Positions 1 to 6,992 of a stretch of 36,538 nt of DNA are shown here, one piece after another. The notes under the pieces are model-generated. The model did not search any database and was not told the DNA's origin. It saw nothing but the letters and a program-made list of their open reading frames with translations. Positions within the stretch are counted from its first letter, which is position 1. Each line of letters opens with the position of its first letter. This DNA is from Planctomycetaceae bacterium (lineage in GTDB: Bacteria; Planctomycetota; Planctomycetia; Pirellulales; Pirellulaceae). The DNA lies in assembly GCA_002862205.1 (NCBI GenBank), contig PKCN01000073.1, positions 1 through 36,538 on the forward strand, given 5' to 3'. Both the position numbers and the translations under genes were made by a program.

Positions 1-576
1 TTCGACTTCCTCCAACTCATCTTCACCGTACTCCTCGTCTTCCTCACCTTCAGACTCGTCGTCGGTTTCTTCGTCGTCGGTCTCGGTTTCTTCGTCCTCG
101 TACTCTTCGCCTTCACTTTCTTCGTCCTCGTACTCTTCGTCGTCGTACTCTTCGCCTTCAGTTTCTTCTTCCTCGTCGTACTCTTCGCCTTCAGTTTCTT
201 CTTCTTCGGTTTCTTCGTCTTCGGTTTCTTTCTGACTGGCCTCGCTGTCCTCTATTTCATCTTCACCGTCGCCATTTTCGTACTCGCCATCATCATCTCC
301 GATTTCTTTCTCCTCGAGATCATCTTCATACTCATCATCATCTTCGCGATCTTCGCCCTTACGATCTTCGCCCTTACGATCTTCGCCCTTACGATCTTCG
401 CCGGGCACTTGGTTGTGTGGACCCACTCTTTCATCCTCCCATGCATGCTCTGCTTGCCCAAGACTCTCAGAATATTCCTGCGACTCCTGTTTCACTGATT
501 CAATCTGCCTCTCTCGCGTCCGTTTCTCGGGCACAAGATCTGCGGTGTCGTCTTCGGCTTCATCCATTTCACTCAT
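1..576 (-). CDS. Highly acidic Glu/Asp-rich hypothetical protein (C-terminus beyond the left edge)
   Basis: The minus-strand frame opens at an ATG at 576 (MSEMDEAEDD) and stays open for 192 codons to the window edge, so the 3' end is missing. The first ~70 residues are mixed and hydrophilic (with VPEKRTRERQIESVKQ). Then comes a GEDRK pentapeptide repeated about four times, and then some 120 residues built almost entirely of Glu, Asp, Gly, Tyr, Ser and Thr (for example ETEGEEYDEEEETEGEEY). There is no signal peptide or membrane segment. Such polyacidic, presumably disordered tracts occur in histone-chaperone-like, RNA-associated and calcium-binding proteins, but nothing here decides between them. 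The absence of stops across 576 bp and the strong amino-acid bias, with codons alternating GAA/GAG and GAC/GAT, support translation, although low-complexity DNA can stay open by chance. A second in-frame ATG lies at 567. No clear ribosome binding site is visible. Function unknown. Confidence 0.6.
   Translation of the reverse strand, partial: MSEMDEAEDDTADLVPEKRTRERQIESVKQESQEYSESLGQAEHAWEDERVGPHNQVPGEDRKGEDRKGEDRKGEDREDDDEYEDDLEEKEIGDDDGEYENGDGEDEIEDSEASQKETEDEETEEEETEGEEYDEEEETEGEEYDDEEYEDEESEGEEYEDEETETDDEETDDESEGEEDEEYGEDELEEVE
348..402. repeat. 15-bp in-frame tandem repeat encoding GEDRK
   Basis: The 15-bp unit gatcttcgcccttac occurs three times in full, starting at 348, 363 and 378, with a truncated fourth copy at 393. 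On the minus strand it encodes the pentapeptide GEDRK. The copies are identical, which suggests recent expansion by slippage, and the unit length keeps the frame. Confidence 0.9.
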
Positions 577-666
577 GACAATCCGTTGAACGTTAGAACA
601 GGAAACGAATAAATCATTAATCAGCTACAAGCCCTGATCAATGAAGACGGCGAGCGTTGACACAGA

Positions 667-1581
667 TCAATTGTGGATCTCAGTCCCCACGCCACTGGTT
701 GTAAATATTTCGAGCAGGAGCGAATGCCGCAGGCGACCATCAACGATGTGAATTTTCCGAACGCCGCGTCCTAATGTCTCGATACATGCCTCAACTTTAG
801 GAATCATTCCAGCGTCAATCACTCCCTCTTCAATGAGTTGGCGTGCATCGTCGGCGGAGAGCGAGTGGATGATCGTGTCTGGATTTTCTTTATCCCGGCG
901 AACTCCGTTGACATCTGACAGGAAGACCAGTTTCTCGGCCCCCAAGCTCTGAGCGACAGCCATGGCAGCGGTGTCTGCATTCACGTTGTAACGCTCACCA
1001 TTGGCTCCTTCGCACATGGAAGGGATGACAGGGACCTGATCGGTGCTAGATAAGCCTTCAATGACACTGCGATCAACTCGCGTGACATCGCCGACGAAAC
1101 CAAGATCTTCTTCAGGCTCAGTTGCCAGCTTCTTTCCAAACAGCACATTGGTGGTTTCAAATGATAGATTCATTCCCCTGCCACCCAACCGCTCAATTTC
1201 CTCGGTCAAGAAGACGTTGAGTTCTTTGGCGAGCACGCGTTGCACGACATCCAGCGTAGCCTCGTCTGTCACGCGTCGCCCACGCACGAACTGTGCTTCA
1301 ATTCCGGCTTCCGCTAATGCTCGATTGATAGCTTTGCCACCACCATGGACAATCACTGGCTTCATTCCCACCGATTCCATGAAGATCACATCGAGTAAGA
1401 TATGCATCAAGGCTGATTCGTCATCGAGCAAACTGCCCCCCAGTTTGATCACGGTGGTTTTACCGCGAAAACGTCGAATCCAGCCCATCGCCTCAATCAG
1501 CGTATTCGCTTTTCCGATTGCTTCATCCACGCAGAAATCTCCAATTTCACCGACCAGTCGCTCCGCGATTGTCGATTTCAT
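667..1581 (-). CDS. argB: Acetylglutamate kinase
   Basis: ArgB phosphorylates N-acetyl-L-glutamate with ATP, the second step of arginine biosynthesis in the cytoplasm. The 304-residue product shows the amino-acid-kinase fold motifs in order: KLGGSL (about 46-51), VHGGGKAI (78-85), RVTDE (about 103) and NVNADTAA (about 199-206), plus a C-terminal segment ([16 protein letters not shown]) typical of this enzyme. The reading frame extends to 1692. I place the start at the internal ATG at 1581 because this gives the usual ~300 residues and because the longer form would overlap proC and its ribosome binding site. proC is transcribed divergently 122 bp away, so a shared regulatory region is possible but no operator is evident. 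The N-terminal helix ([15 protein letters not shown]) is of the kind that mediates hexamer formation and arginine feedback in some ArgBs; that point is inference. Confidence 0.95.
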   Translation of the reverse strand: MKSTIAERLVGEIGDFCVDEAIGKANTLIEAMGWIRRFRGKTTVIKLGGSLLDDESALMHILLDVIFMESVGMKPVIVHGGGKAINRALAEAGIEAQFVRGRRVTDEATLDVVQRVLAKELNVFLTEEIERLGGRGMNLSFETTNVLFGKKLATEPEEDLGFVGDVTRVDRSVIEGLSSTDQVPVIPSMCEGANGERYNVNADTAAMAVAQSLGAEKLVFLSDVNGVRRDKENPDTIIHSLSADDARQLIEEGVIDAGMIPKVEACIETLGRGVRKIHIVDGRLRHSLLLEIFTTSGVGTEIHN

Positions 1582-1703
1582 AATCCACGCGAGGGGGCTA
1601 ATGGGGTTTTCGGGAAGGGAAAAACCGATCAATTTAGAGTCGGCCCGAGAAAGGGTCAATTGAGAACCCCCGTTTGAAACGGCAGAGAACAAGGAAAGCC
1701 TGT

Positions 1704-2513
1704 ATGAGTGTGCAAAAACTTGCAGTGGTTGGTGGCGGACAGATGGGCCGCGCGTTGGTTGGGGGACTTGTGGCGAGCGGGGTCATTTCAGCCTCAGAAG
1801 TTACCCTGGTGGAACCGGATGCCGAAAGTCGCCAATGGTGGACAGAAAACCACTCTTTGGTCGAGTTTGCTGACTTGGCATCAGCCGTGAGTCACTGCGA
1901 TGCCGTTCTTTTGGCGGTCAAACCCAACATCCTTCCCAGCGTGATCTGCGAAATCAGCTCTGAATGGCAAGATAAGCTCGTCATCTCGATCGCCGCAGGA
2001 ATCGGCCTTGACGATCTTTGCAGCGGCTTAGGCCACTCCCGGGTCGCTCGAGTGATGCCCAATACACCTAGTCTCGTCCGGCAGGGGGCAAGCGGCTACT
2101 GCTGCGGCGGTGACGTCTCCCCTGAAGATCGAGCGTGGATTCAGTCAGCCCTTGAGTCGGTGGGATATGCGGTTGAGGTCGCGGAATCGCAGATGGATGC
2201 CGTAACAGGCGTCAGCGGTTCGGGACCTGCTTACGTCTGCATCGTGATTGAGGCGCTCGCCGATGGTGGCGTGCTGGCGGGCTTGCCACGTCCACTGGCC
2301 TTGAAACTTGCCACCCAAACTGTGCTCGGCACTGCTACCATGATCGCAGAGACCAAACGGCACCCGGCGGAACTGAAGGATGCGGTAGCCAGCCCCGGAG
2401 GTACCACGATTGAGGCAATTTCGGTTCTGGAACAGAATGGGATTCGTGGAGCACTGATCGAAGCGGTCGCTGCGTCGGCAGAACGCAGTCGGGAAATGGG
2501 AGAAGACGACTGA
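1704..2513 (+). CDS. proC: Pyrroline-5-carboxylate reductase
   Basis: ProC reduces 1-pyrroline-5-carboxylate to L-proline with NAD(P)H, the last step of proline synthesis. The 269-residue protein has an N-terminal Rossmann fold with the dinucleotide-binding motif GGGQMGRAL (10-18), then AVKPN (71-75), RVMPNTP (116-122), and the C-terminal dimer/active-site signature around [10 protein letters not shown] (169-178), followed by [11 protein letters not shown] and [10 protein letters not shown]. The start at 1704 is supported by an aaggaaag ribosome binding site five bases upstream; the in-frame ATG at 1674 would add ten residues before the Rossmann strand. The gene is divergent from argB. Proline and arginine synthesis share glutamate as precursor, so the pairing makes metabolic sense, though co-regulation is not shown by the sequence. 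Confidence 0.96.
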   Translation: MSVQKLAVVGGGQMGRALVGGLVASGVISASEVTLVEPDAESRQWWTENHSLVEFADLASAVSHCDAVLLAVKPNILPSVICEISSEWQDKLVISIAAGIGLDDLCSGLGHSRVARVMPNTPSLVRQGASGYCCGGDVSPEDRAWIQSALESVGYAVEVAESQMDAVTGVSGSGPAYVCIVIEALADGGVLAGLPRPLALKLATQTVLGTATMIAETKRHPAELKDAVASPGGTTIEAISVLEQNGIRGALIEAVAASAERSREMGEDD

Positions 2514-2679
2514 GCATGACGCTCTGAATCCGTAGGGCGGCAGCCACTCACTGCGAAATAGCCGCATGCCCCAGCGAGTGCATCGCAAGCGAACCTCAGC
2601 ACACAGCCCTCAGCAAACCACTGCCGCTTCTCCCGAGAACTGTTTTCAAACCAGAAGATTCTTATCGAGACTCGAAACC

Positions 2680-2934
2680 ATGACTTCACCACTCATCAAG
2701 ATCGACGATAAACACATCCCGCTCTATCGAGTTGTTTGGGTCAGCGACGTGCCCCACTTTTGCGGCGAACCCGACTGCATGCACGAGGGTGACTACGAAG
2801 TCAGGCTGGATGTCGATGACTCCCTGTGGACCAACAGCAAGGGCCGGAACGAAGTTTTGAAGTCGCTTGCTCGCTGGTGTGGTGACCCCAAACCTGACGA
2901 CGACAATCAAGAGTCAGACCCCACAGACTGGTAG
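2680..2934 (+). CDS. Small hypothetical protein (84 aa) with Cys/His residues
   Basis: I do not recognise this family. The frame is open from 2566, but I prefer the ATG at 2680 because the preceding 38 residues look like translated intergenic DNA (basic, Gln/Thr/Ser-rich). The 84-residue product begins MTSPLIKIDDKHIPLYRVVW, has a compact central region with Cys, Cys and His spaced as FCGEPDCMHEGDY (about 29-41) that could bind a metal, then DDSLWTNSKGRNEVLKSL and WCGDPKP, and an acidic Asp-rich tail. There is no signal peptide or membrane span, so it is probably cytoplasmic. It lies 166 bp after proC on the same strand. Codon usage and the ordered alternation of hydrophobic and charged residues make it look like a real gene. 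Confidence 0.55.
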   Translation: MTSPLIKIDDKHIPLYRVVWVSDVPHFCGEPDCMHEGDYEVRLDVDDSLWTNSKGRNEVLKSLARWCGDPKPDDDNQESDPTDW

Positions 2935-3101
2935 CAACCCGAATCGCCAGGGAAACACTGCGGTTGCTCACGATTGACCCGCACATTGCTACCAAGCAGC
3001 TTTCAATGGCAGCGGGCAGCCTGTGGTCAATCGAATCGCGGTGTTGCTCACGAAATAGCCATTGCTGGCAGACAAGAACCGCCGGGGCGTTCAACAAAAC
3101 G

Positions 3102-3365
3102 CTATTGAAAAAAATGCTCAGGCAGATCAATCGCCTCACCAGCGACCAGAGAAGGGATCCCCCCTCGGATGGGATAGACTCGATTGGCCTGGCTATTCAA
3201 CAGTGCGGCATCCAATGGGGCATTGATTCGCTGGTCAAGTCGATCCCGCAAATCGCCGGATTCGAGCGCGACGTTGATACGTTGAACGCGGTCGCCAATG
3301 ACCAATTGCAGATTGCTACCGTCCACAGGACAACGCAACATGTCTATCAATTTTGAATCGAGCAT
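3102..3365 (-). CDS. Trm112 / UPF0434 family protein
   Basis: An 87-residue protein of the Trm112-like (UPF0434, YcaR) family. It begins MLDSKLIDMLRCPVDGS, the usual N-terminal pattern of the family (LLDIL.CP...G.L), and near the end has the second family motif, YPIRGGIPSLVAGEA (about 64-78). Between them sits a roughly 35-residue insert (GDLRDRLDQRINAPLDAALLN) that makes the protein longer than the ~60 residues of E. coli YcaR. Eukaryotic and archaeal Trm112 activates tRNA, rRNA and release-factor methyltransferases; the role of bacterial members is less well defined, and a methyltransferase-partner role here is inference. Of the zinc-type cysteines only Cys12 is visible. It is a single gene, convergent with the 84-aa gene. 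Confidence 0.85.
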   Translation of the reverse strand: MLDSKLIDMLRCPVDGSNLQLVIGDRVQRINVALESGDLRDRLDQRINAPLDAALLNSQANRVYPIRGGIPSLVAGEAIDLPEHFFQ

Positions 3366-3524
3366 CGATTTTCGCTCAGCTGAGCCATCTGTTGGAACCG
3401 AAAGACAAAGTCAGACGGGGAATGTAACCGTTGAGGGATTCGCGCGTCTGTACGGATCCCTCTTCAAGGGTACATCACCACAGAGATCACAACCATCTGT
3501 CCGTATCGCAGGCGAGGGATTGCC

Positions 3525-4298
3525 ATGACTGGTCGGATCTTATCCAAGGTTGTCTACCGGCTCATTGCGTTGGTAACAGCAGGAACCAGCATCACTTTGA
3601 TCACATCTGAGGCAACTGCCCAGACCGGCTTTTTCACTGATCCTCAGACAGGGATCGTTTATCGAAAGATCAGCCGAACGATCGAAAAACCGGTGGTACA
3701 GACCAAAATCCACCAGCAAAGCGAAGTCGTGTACCGACCGCACACGATCACGGAAACGAAGCCTGAAAATCGAACCGTCATCACACCGGTCGTCGAATAC
3801 AAATGGAAGCCCAAGCTGTCCGGTCGCTGGAATCCGTTCCGACCGCCTTCGGTTCGCTACGAGAGAGTCCCTCTTACAACTTGGGAAGCCCGAACGGAAG
3901 TCATTCACAAAACGAAGACGACGACCCAGTGGGTTGCCGAAAACAGAACGATGGAAATCCCCATCAAGACGGTACGCACCTCTCGGGAACACTCGGTCGC
4001 CTACGAGGCGGTTGGACGCGTGAGCCCCAGTAATCTACCGGCAAATGTTGCAGCAAGATTGCAACCCCTCAATCGCAACACTCCGTTTGAGTCGCTTGAG
4101 CCGTCGAGCGTTGCGATCACCAATTTCGCTCCACCACGGATTGCTGCCAGCACAGTTTCGACCTTGAAGCCAGGAATCCACACCAGGAACAGCACCCAGA
4201 ATGGAATGGCCGCGCAAAACCTGACTCCCGATCCCACCAGCGGGCCAGTGAACAACCGCGGCATCGCCAACCAGCGTCCCCTGCCCATGTTCAGGTAG
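3525..4298 (+). CDS. Secreted protein of planctomycete type, rich in Arg/Thr/Val repeats
   Basis: A 257-residue exported protein. The N-terminus is a signal peptide (a basic start followed by the hydrophobic IALVTAGTSITLITS, with likely cleavage after EATAQ, about residue 33). The mature part starts GFFTDPQTGIVYRK and continues with repeated short beta-like segments of the type ..VVYRPHTITETKPENRT and VVEYKWKPKLSGRWNPF, then WEARTEVIHKTKTTTQWV. Proteins of this type are familiar to me from planctomycete genomes, where they are annotated as hypothetical; that association is from memory. The C-terminal ~90 residues are low-complexity (Pro/Asn/Thr). The alternating-strand pattern suggests a structural or envelope-associated protein, which is inference. 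The start ATG at 3525 is preceded by a purine-rich ggcgaggga. Confidence 0.75.
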   Translation: MTGRILSKVVYRLIALVTAGTSITLITSEATAQTGFFTDPQTGIVYRKISRTIEKPVVQTKIHQQSEVVYRPHTITETKPENRTVITPVVEYKWKPKLSGRWNPFRPPSVRYERVPLTTWEARTEVIHKTKTTTQWVAENRTMEIPIKTVRTSREHSVAYEAVGRVSPSNLPANVAARLQPLNRNTPFESLEPSSVAITNFAPPRIAASTVSTLKPGIHTRNSTQNGMAAQNLTPDPTSGPVNNRGIANQRPLPMFR

Positions 4299-4342
4299 CG
4301 AGTCGAGTAGGCTGGACCGTCGATGGCCGTAACCAACCGGGT

Positions 4343-4418
4343 GCCATGGAGACAAGGCAGAGCCATGGAGACAAGGCAGAGCCATGGAGACAAGGCAGGG
4401 CCATGGAGACAAGGCAGG
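4343..4418. repeat. Intergenic tandem repeat, 4 x 19 bp
   Basis: Four consecutive copies of gccatggagacaaggcag[a/g], starting at 4343, 4362, 4381 and 4400; the only difference is the last base. Each copy carries an NcoI-type ccatgg palindrome. The array occupies the 387-bp convergent space (4299-4685) between the secreted-protein gene and rplL, which otherwise holds only the terminator at 4623-4661. The 19-bp period is not a multiple of three, so the array is not a coding repeat. Confidence 0.95.
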
Positions 4419-4622
4419 GCATCGATCGCCCTATTTGCCGAATCACCAACCTTGGCCCCAAGGCGTGGCATCCAGGTTGAATTTCTCTCGAGCAGAAAGC
4501 CTCCAGTTGCAAAGCCTTGAGGTTTTCCAACACAGGCAGGCCCGCGGACCACTCAGATACCGCCTGAACCGGAGAGCAGACAGCTTCCAGTTAATTGCGT
4601 AGGAGTCGATACAGCAGGCACA

Positions 4623-4661
4623 AAAAAAGCCCCTCCGATACGAAACCGGCGGGGCTTTTTT
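4623..4661 (-). terminator. Bidirectional rho-independent terminator after rplL
   Basis: aaaaaagcccc (4623-4633) pairs perfectly with ggggctttttt (4651-4661), and the stem extends inward through ccg/cgg after one mismatch. A-run and T-run lie on opposite sides, so it can stop transcripts from both strands. It begins 25 bp beyond the rplL stop and also ends the plus-strand transcript from 3525-4298. Its position shows that the ribosomal-protein operon does not read on into rpoB. Confidence 0.93.
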
Positions 4662-4685
4662 ATCTGAATCACGATTGGCAATGAA

Positions 4686-5090
4686 CTACTTGAGTTCGAC
4701 GCTTCCGCCAGCCTCTTCGACTTCGCCTTTGACCTTCTCGGCCTCTTCCTTGGAGACGGCCTCTTTGAGGGTTGCGGGAACCCCTTCGACCATCTTCTTG
4801 GCTTCCATGAGGGAAGCACCAGTCAGGTTCTTGACGACCTTGACCACGTTCAGCTTTTTGTCGCCGAAACCGGTCAAAACAACGTCAAATTCGGTCTTCT
4901 CTTCCTCAGCTACACCCTCATCGGCAGCGGCCATGACGATAGCACCACCTCCGGCAGCAGGCTCGATGCCATGCACATCCTTCAGGTAGTCGCTCAGCTC
5001 TTTGGCTTGCTTGAGGGTCATTTCGGCGATTTTGTCGCCCATTACTTTGGTGTCATCGCTGAATTCTGCGACGGCGGTTTCTTCAGACAT
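4686..5090 (-). CDS. rplL: Large ribosomal subunit protein bL12 (L7/L12)
   Basis: The stalk protein of the 50S subunit, recruiting and stimulating translational GTPases. The 134-residue product has an N-terminal dimerisation domain ([20 protein letters not shown], about 19-38), a flexible Ala/Gly/Glu hinge ([19 protein letters not shown]) and the C-terminal factor-binding domain from about 65 ([20 protein letters not shown] through [10 protein letters not shown]). The normally conserved TGLGLKEAK helix start reads TGASLMEAK here, replacing one of the conserved lysines, and the preceding Arg is Lys. It is the last gene of rplA-rplJ-rplL, 74 bp downstream of rplJ and followed by a strong terminator. 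Confidence 0.97.
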   Translation of the reverse strand: MSEETAVAEFSDDTKVMGDKIAEMTLKQAKELSDYLKDVHGIEPAAGGGAIVMAAADEGVAEEEKTEFDVVLTGFGDKKLNVVKVVKNLTGASLMEAKKMVEGVPATLKEAVSKEEAEKVKGEVEEAGGSVELK

Positions 5091-5164
5091 AGGAAATACC
5101 TCGAAAACAGTTGGGTGATTTGATAATTAAGGGGTAACGGCGCCAATGAGGGCCGGGCGAAGGA

Positions 5165-5689
5165 TTATTCGTCCCCTTCGCCTTTCTTCTTGATTTGGCT
5201 GTTGAGCATTTTCCCGGGGCCAAGGAGCGCGGCAGAGAGTTGCGCTCCAGGTCCGAGTACCTGCCCGACAAGCATCGAAATCTGTTCTTGCCTACTTGGC
5301 CATTTGCTAACCGCCTTGAGGCCGTCAGCATCGAGCATCTCGCCGTCCATGACGCCGCTATCAGCGACGAAATCATCGAATTTTTCTGCATCCTTATCGA
5401 GCTCAACCAGCTCTTTGACCAAGGACACAAAATCAGTCGATCCCCAACAAATGCCGACTTGGCCCACTGCACCCTCGAAAGCAGCAGCGAGATGTGTTCC
5501 CTCGGTGGCCCGTCGGGCCAACGAGTTCTTCACGACCAGCATGTGGATGTCTTTTTTGTCGAGCTCACCGCGAAGTTCGTTGGTTGTAACAGCGTCCATC
5601 CCGACGCAACTAACCAACACCGCATCGTCGACTCCTACGAGCCGGCGACGAATGTCGCGGGTAACGAGCTCTTTGACGTATTTACTCAT
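5165..5689 (-). CDS. rplJ: Large ribosomal subunit protein uL10
   Basis: uL10 anchors the L7/L12 dimers to 23S rRNA at the stalk base. The 174-residue protein has the usual length and order: an N-terminal rRNA-binding domain (MSKYVKELVTRDI, then VTTNELRGELDKKDIHML and VVKNSLARRA at about 52-61), a middle region with GQVGICWGSTDFVSLVKEL, and a C-terminal helix for L12 binding (ISMLVGQVLGPGAQLSAALLGPGKMLNSQ, about 136-164). It sits between rplA (71 bp upstream) and rplL (74 bp downstream). In many bacteria uL10 with L12 represses its own mRNA through a leader structure; the short spacer upstream contains two small hairpins (5710-5758) that could serve this role, but that is only a suggestion. 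Confidence 0.97.
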   Translation of the reverse strand: MSKYVKELVTRDIRRRLVGVDDAVLVSCVGMDAVTTNELRGELDKKDIHMLVVKNSLARRATEGTHLAAAFEGAVGQVGICWGSTDFVSLVKELVELDKDAEKFDDFVADSGVMDGEMLDADGLKAVSKWPSRQEQISMLVGQVLGPGAQLSAALLGPGKMLNSQIKKKGEGDE

Positions 5690-5709
5690 CAGATTGGTTC
5701 ACTTGATAC

Positions 5710-5758
5710 GATCGTTTCGATCACTAACTGGGCCACATCACCGTTCCTTTTGGGACGG
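5710..5758 (-). promoter_or_regulatory. Two small hairpins in the rplA-rplJ spacer
   Basis: Within the 71-bp spacer, gatcg-ttt-cgatc (5710-5722) is a perfect 5-bp stem, and ccgttcc/gggacgg (5741-5758) forms a seven-pair stem with one mismatch and a four-base loop. They lie in the position of the uL10 autoregulatory leader. The structures are short, and the second could equally be a remnant of a processing site. Confidence 0.35.
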
Positions 5759-5760
5759 AA

Positions 5761-6438
5761 CTATGAGGCTACTCGAACACTCGGGCTCATCGTGCCACAA
5801 ATCGCCACACCCTTGATGTAGGTGCCTTTGACGCTCTGTGGTTTCATGCCCTCGATAAACTTGACGAAGGTTGTGATGTTTTCGGTCAGCTTGGCAGCAT
5901 CGAAACTCATCTTTCCAACCATGGCATGGACGTTACCGCCCTTGTCGTTACGGAACTCAACTTTTCCTGCCTTGTACTCGCCGACGACTTTGGCGACGTC
6001 AGGGGTTACCGTTCCGGCACGTGGGCTGGGCATCAATCCTCGAGGTCCAAGCACGCGTCCCAGAGGGCCAACCAGGCCCATCATGTCGGGGGCCGCGATA
6101 CAAACATCGAAGTCAGTCCAACCATCTTTGATTTTCTTGGCCAGATCTTCTTGGCCCACTTCATCAGCGCCCGCCTCCTGAGCTGCGGTTGCCGCATCAC
6201 CTTTCGCAAAAACAACCACTCTCTGGGTCTTTCCGATCCCGTTTGGCAGTACCAAACTACCCCGAATGATTTGATCTGCTTGGTTGGGGTCGACCCCTAG
6301 ACGCATGTGAATCTCGACCGTCTGATCAAACTTGGTCGAATCATATTTCTTGAGCGTATCCACCGCATCCGAGAGCGGAAGCGGGTTTTCAGGCTGTTTT
6401 TCAAGCGAAGCGCGATAGCGCTTTGATTTTTTACCCAT
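5761..6438 (-). CDS. rplA: Large ribosomal subunit protein uL1
   Basis: uL1 binds 23S rRNA at the L1 stalk, which helps release deacylated tRNA, and in other bacteria represses its own operon. The 225-residue product carries [10 protein letters not shown] at the N-terminus, [18 protein letters not shown] (about 39-56), then domain II with [29 protein letters not shown] (about 124-142, the family signature), [20 protein letters not shown], and [14 protein letters not shown] near the C-terminus. It is the first gene of the visible operon. The usual partner rplK is not upstream: the next gene on this strand is an unrelated hypothetical ending 554 bp away. Confidence 0.97.
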   Translation of the reverse strand: MGKKSKRYRASLEKQPENPLPLSDAVDTLKKYDSTKFDQTVEIHMRLGVDPNQADQIIRGSLVLPNGIGKTQRVVVFAKGDAATAAQEAGADEVGQEDLAKKIKDGWTDFDVCIAAPDMMGLVGPLGRVLGPRGLMPSPRAGTVTPDVAKVVGEYKAGKVEFRNDKGGNVHAMVGKMSFDAAKLTENITTFVKFIEGMKPQSVKGTYIKGVAICGTMSPSVRVAS

Positions 6439-6992
6439 CGGGTCACGACTTTCATTAGGTCGGGTGGTTTGGCGAAATCACCCGTCCCAGTGAGTGTCAC
6501 CCAAGTGACACACGGCGGCAATTTCTCCCACGTCTCGCGGCCGATCCACGAGCGACAAAGACTTTCGCTGACAAAACCGAGATCGTCAACGGCAATCGAG
6601 CGTTCTTAGCGGAGTTTTTTTACAAATTTGGCTCTCCGAGTGATCCGGCGGGACCGCTGCACCAGATTTCATCGACACTCGCACCCACTCACTCGAGTCC
6701 GAGTCCCCAACAACCGACCAGATTCCGACCGCGTTCTCGGCCACCAAGCAGCCAAATCCTCTGCCAACTCATCTCCAAAATTGGCATTTTCTGCCAGAGA
6801 TACAAAGCCGCCCCCCAAAACCGAGAAGCCCCAAGTGCAAAACTGCCACGGGAAGCGGGTCACCCAGGTCACGATCCCCCTCACGCAGGAACAACTGCGT
6901 TTTATCGAGCCCCTTGTGTCCTCGAGCAGCTCCCTGCTTCGGCGAGCATCGATGCGGCCCGAACTTGCTGCCCGGATTTGATCATTGACCGC
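6439..6992. other. 554-bp gap upstream of rplA, with an inverted repeat
   Basis: I see no convincing gene here; the open frames on both strands are Arg/Pro/Ser-rich and resemble translated non-coding DNA. It should contain the promoter and leader of the rplA operon. The only clear structure is gtgtcac (6494-6500) - ccaa - gtgacac (6505-6511), a perfect 7-bp inverted repeat 56 bp ahead of the rplA start. This could be an operator or a leader hairpin. I found no tRNA, secE, nusG or rplK in this interval. Confidence 0.5.

Noticed and set aside
1043-1663. Long plus-strand open frame antisense to argB
   Set aside because: It is the reverse strand of a clear ArgB coding sequence, with Ser/Arg-rich composition and no motif.
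5190-5821. Two ~208-codon plus-strand frames across rplJ
   Set aside because: They are antisense shadows of uL10 and its spacer; composition and motifs do not support a gene.
6628-6981. 117-codon plus-strand frame upstream of the rplA operon
   Set aside because: Arg/Pro/Ser-rich with no recognisable motif and no ribosome binding site; probably non-coding.
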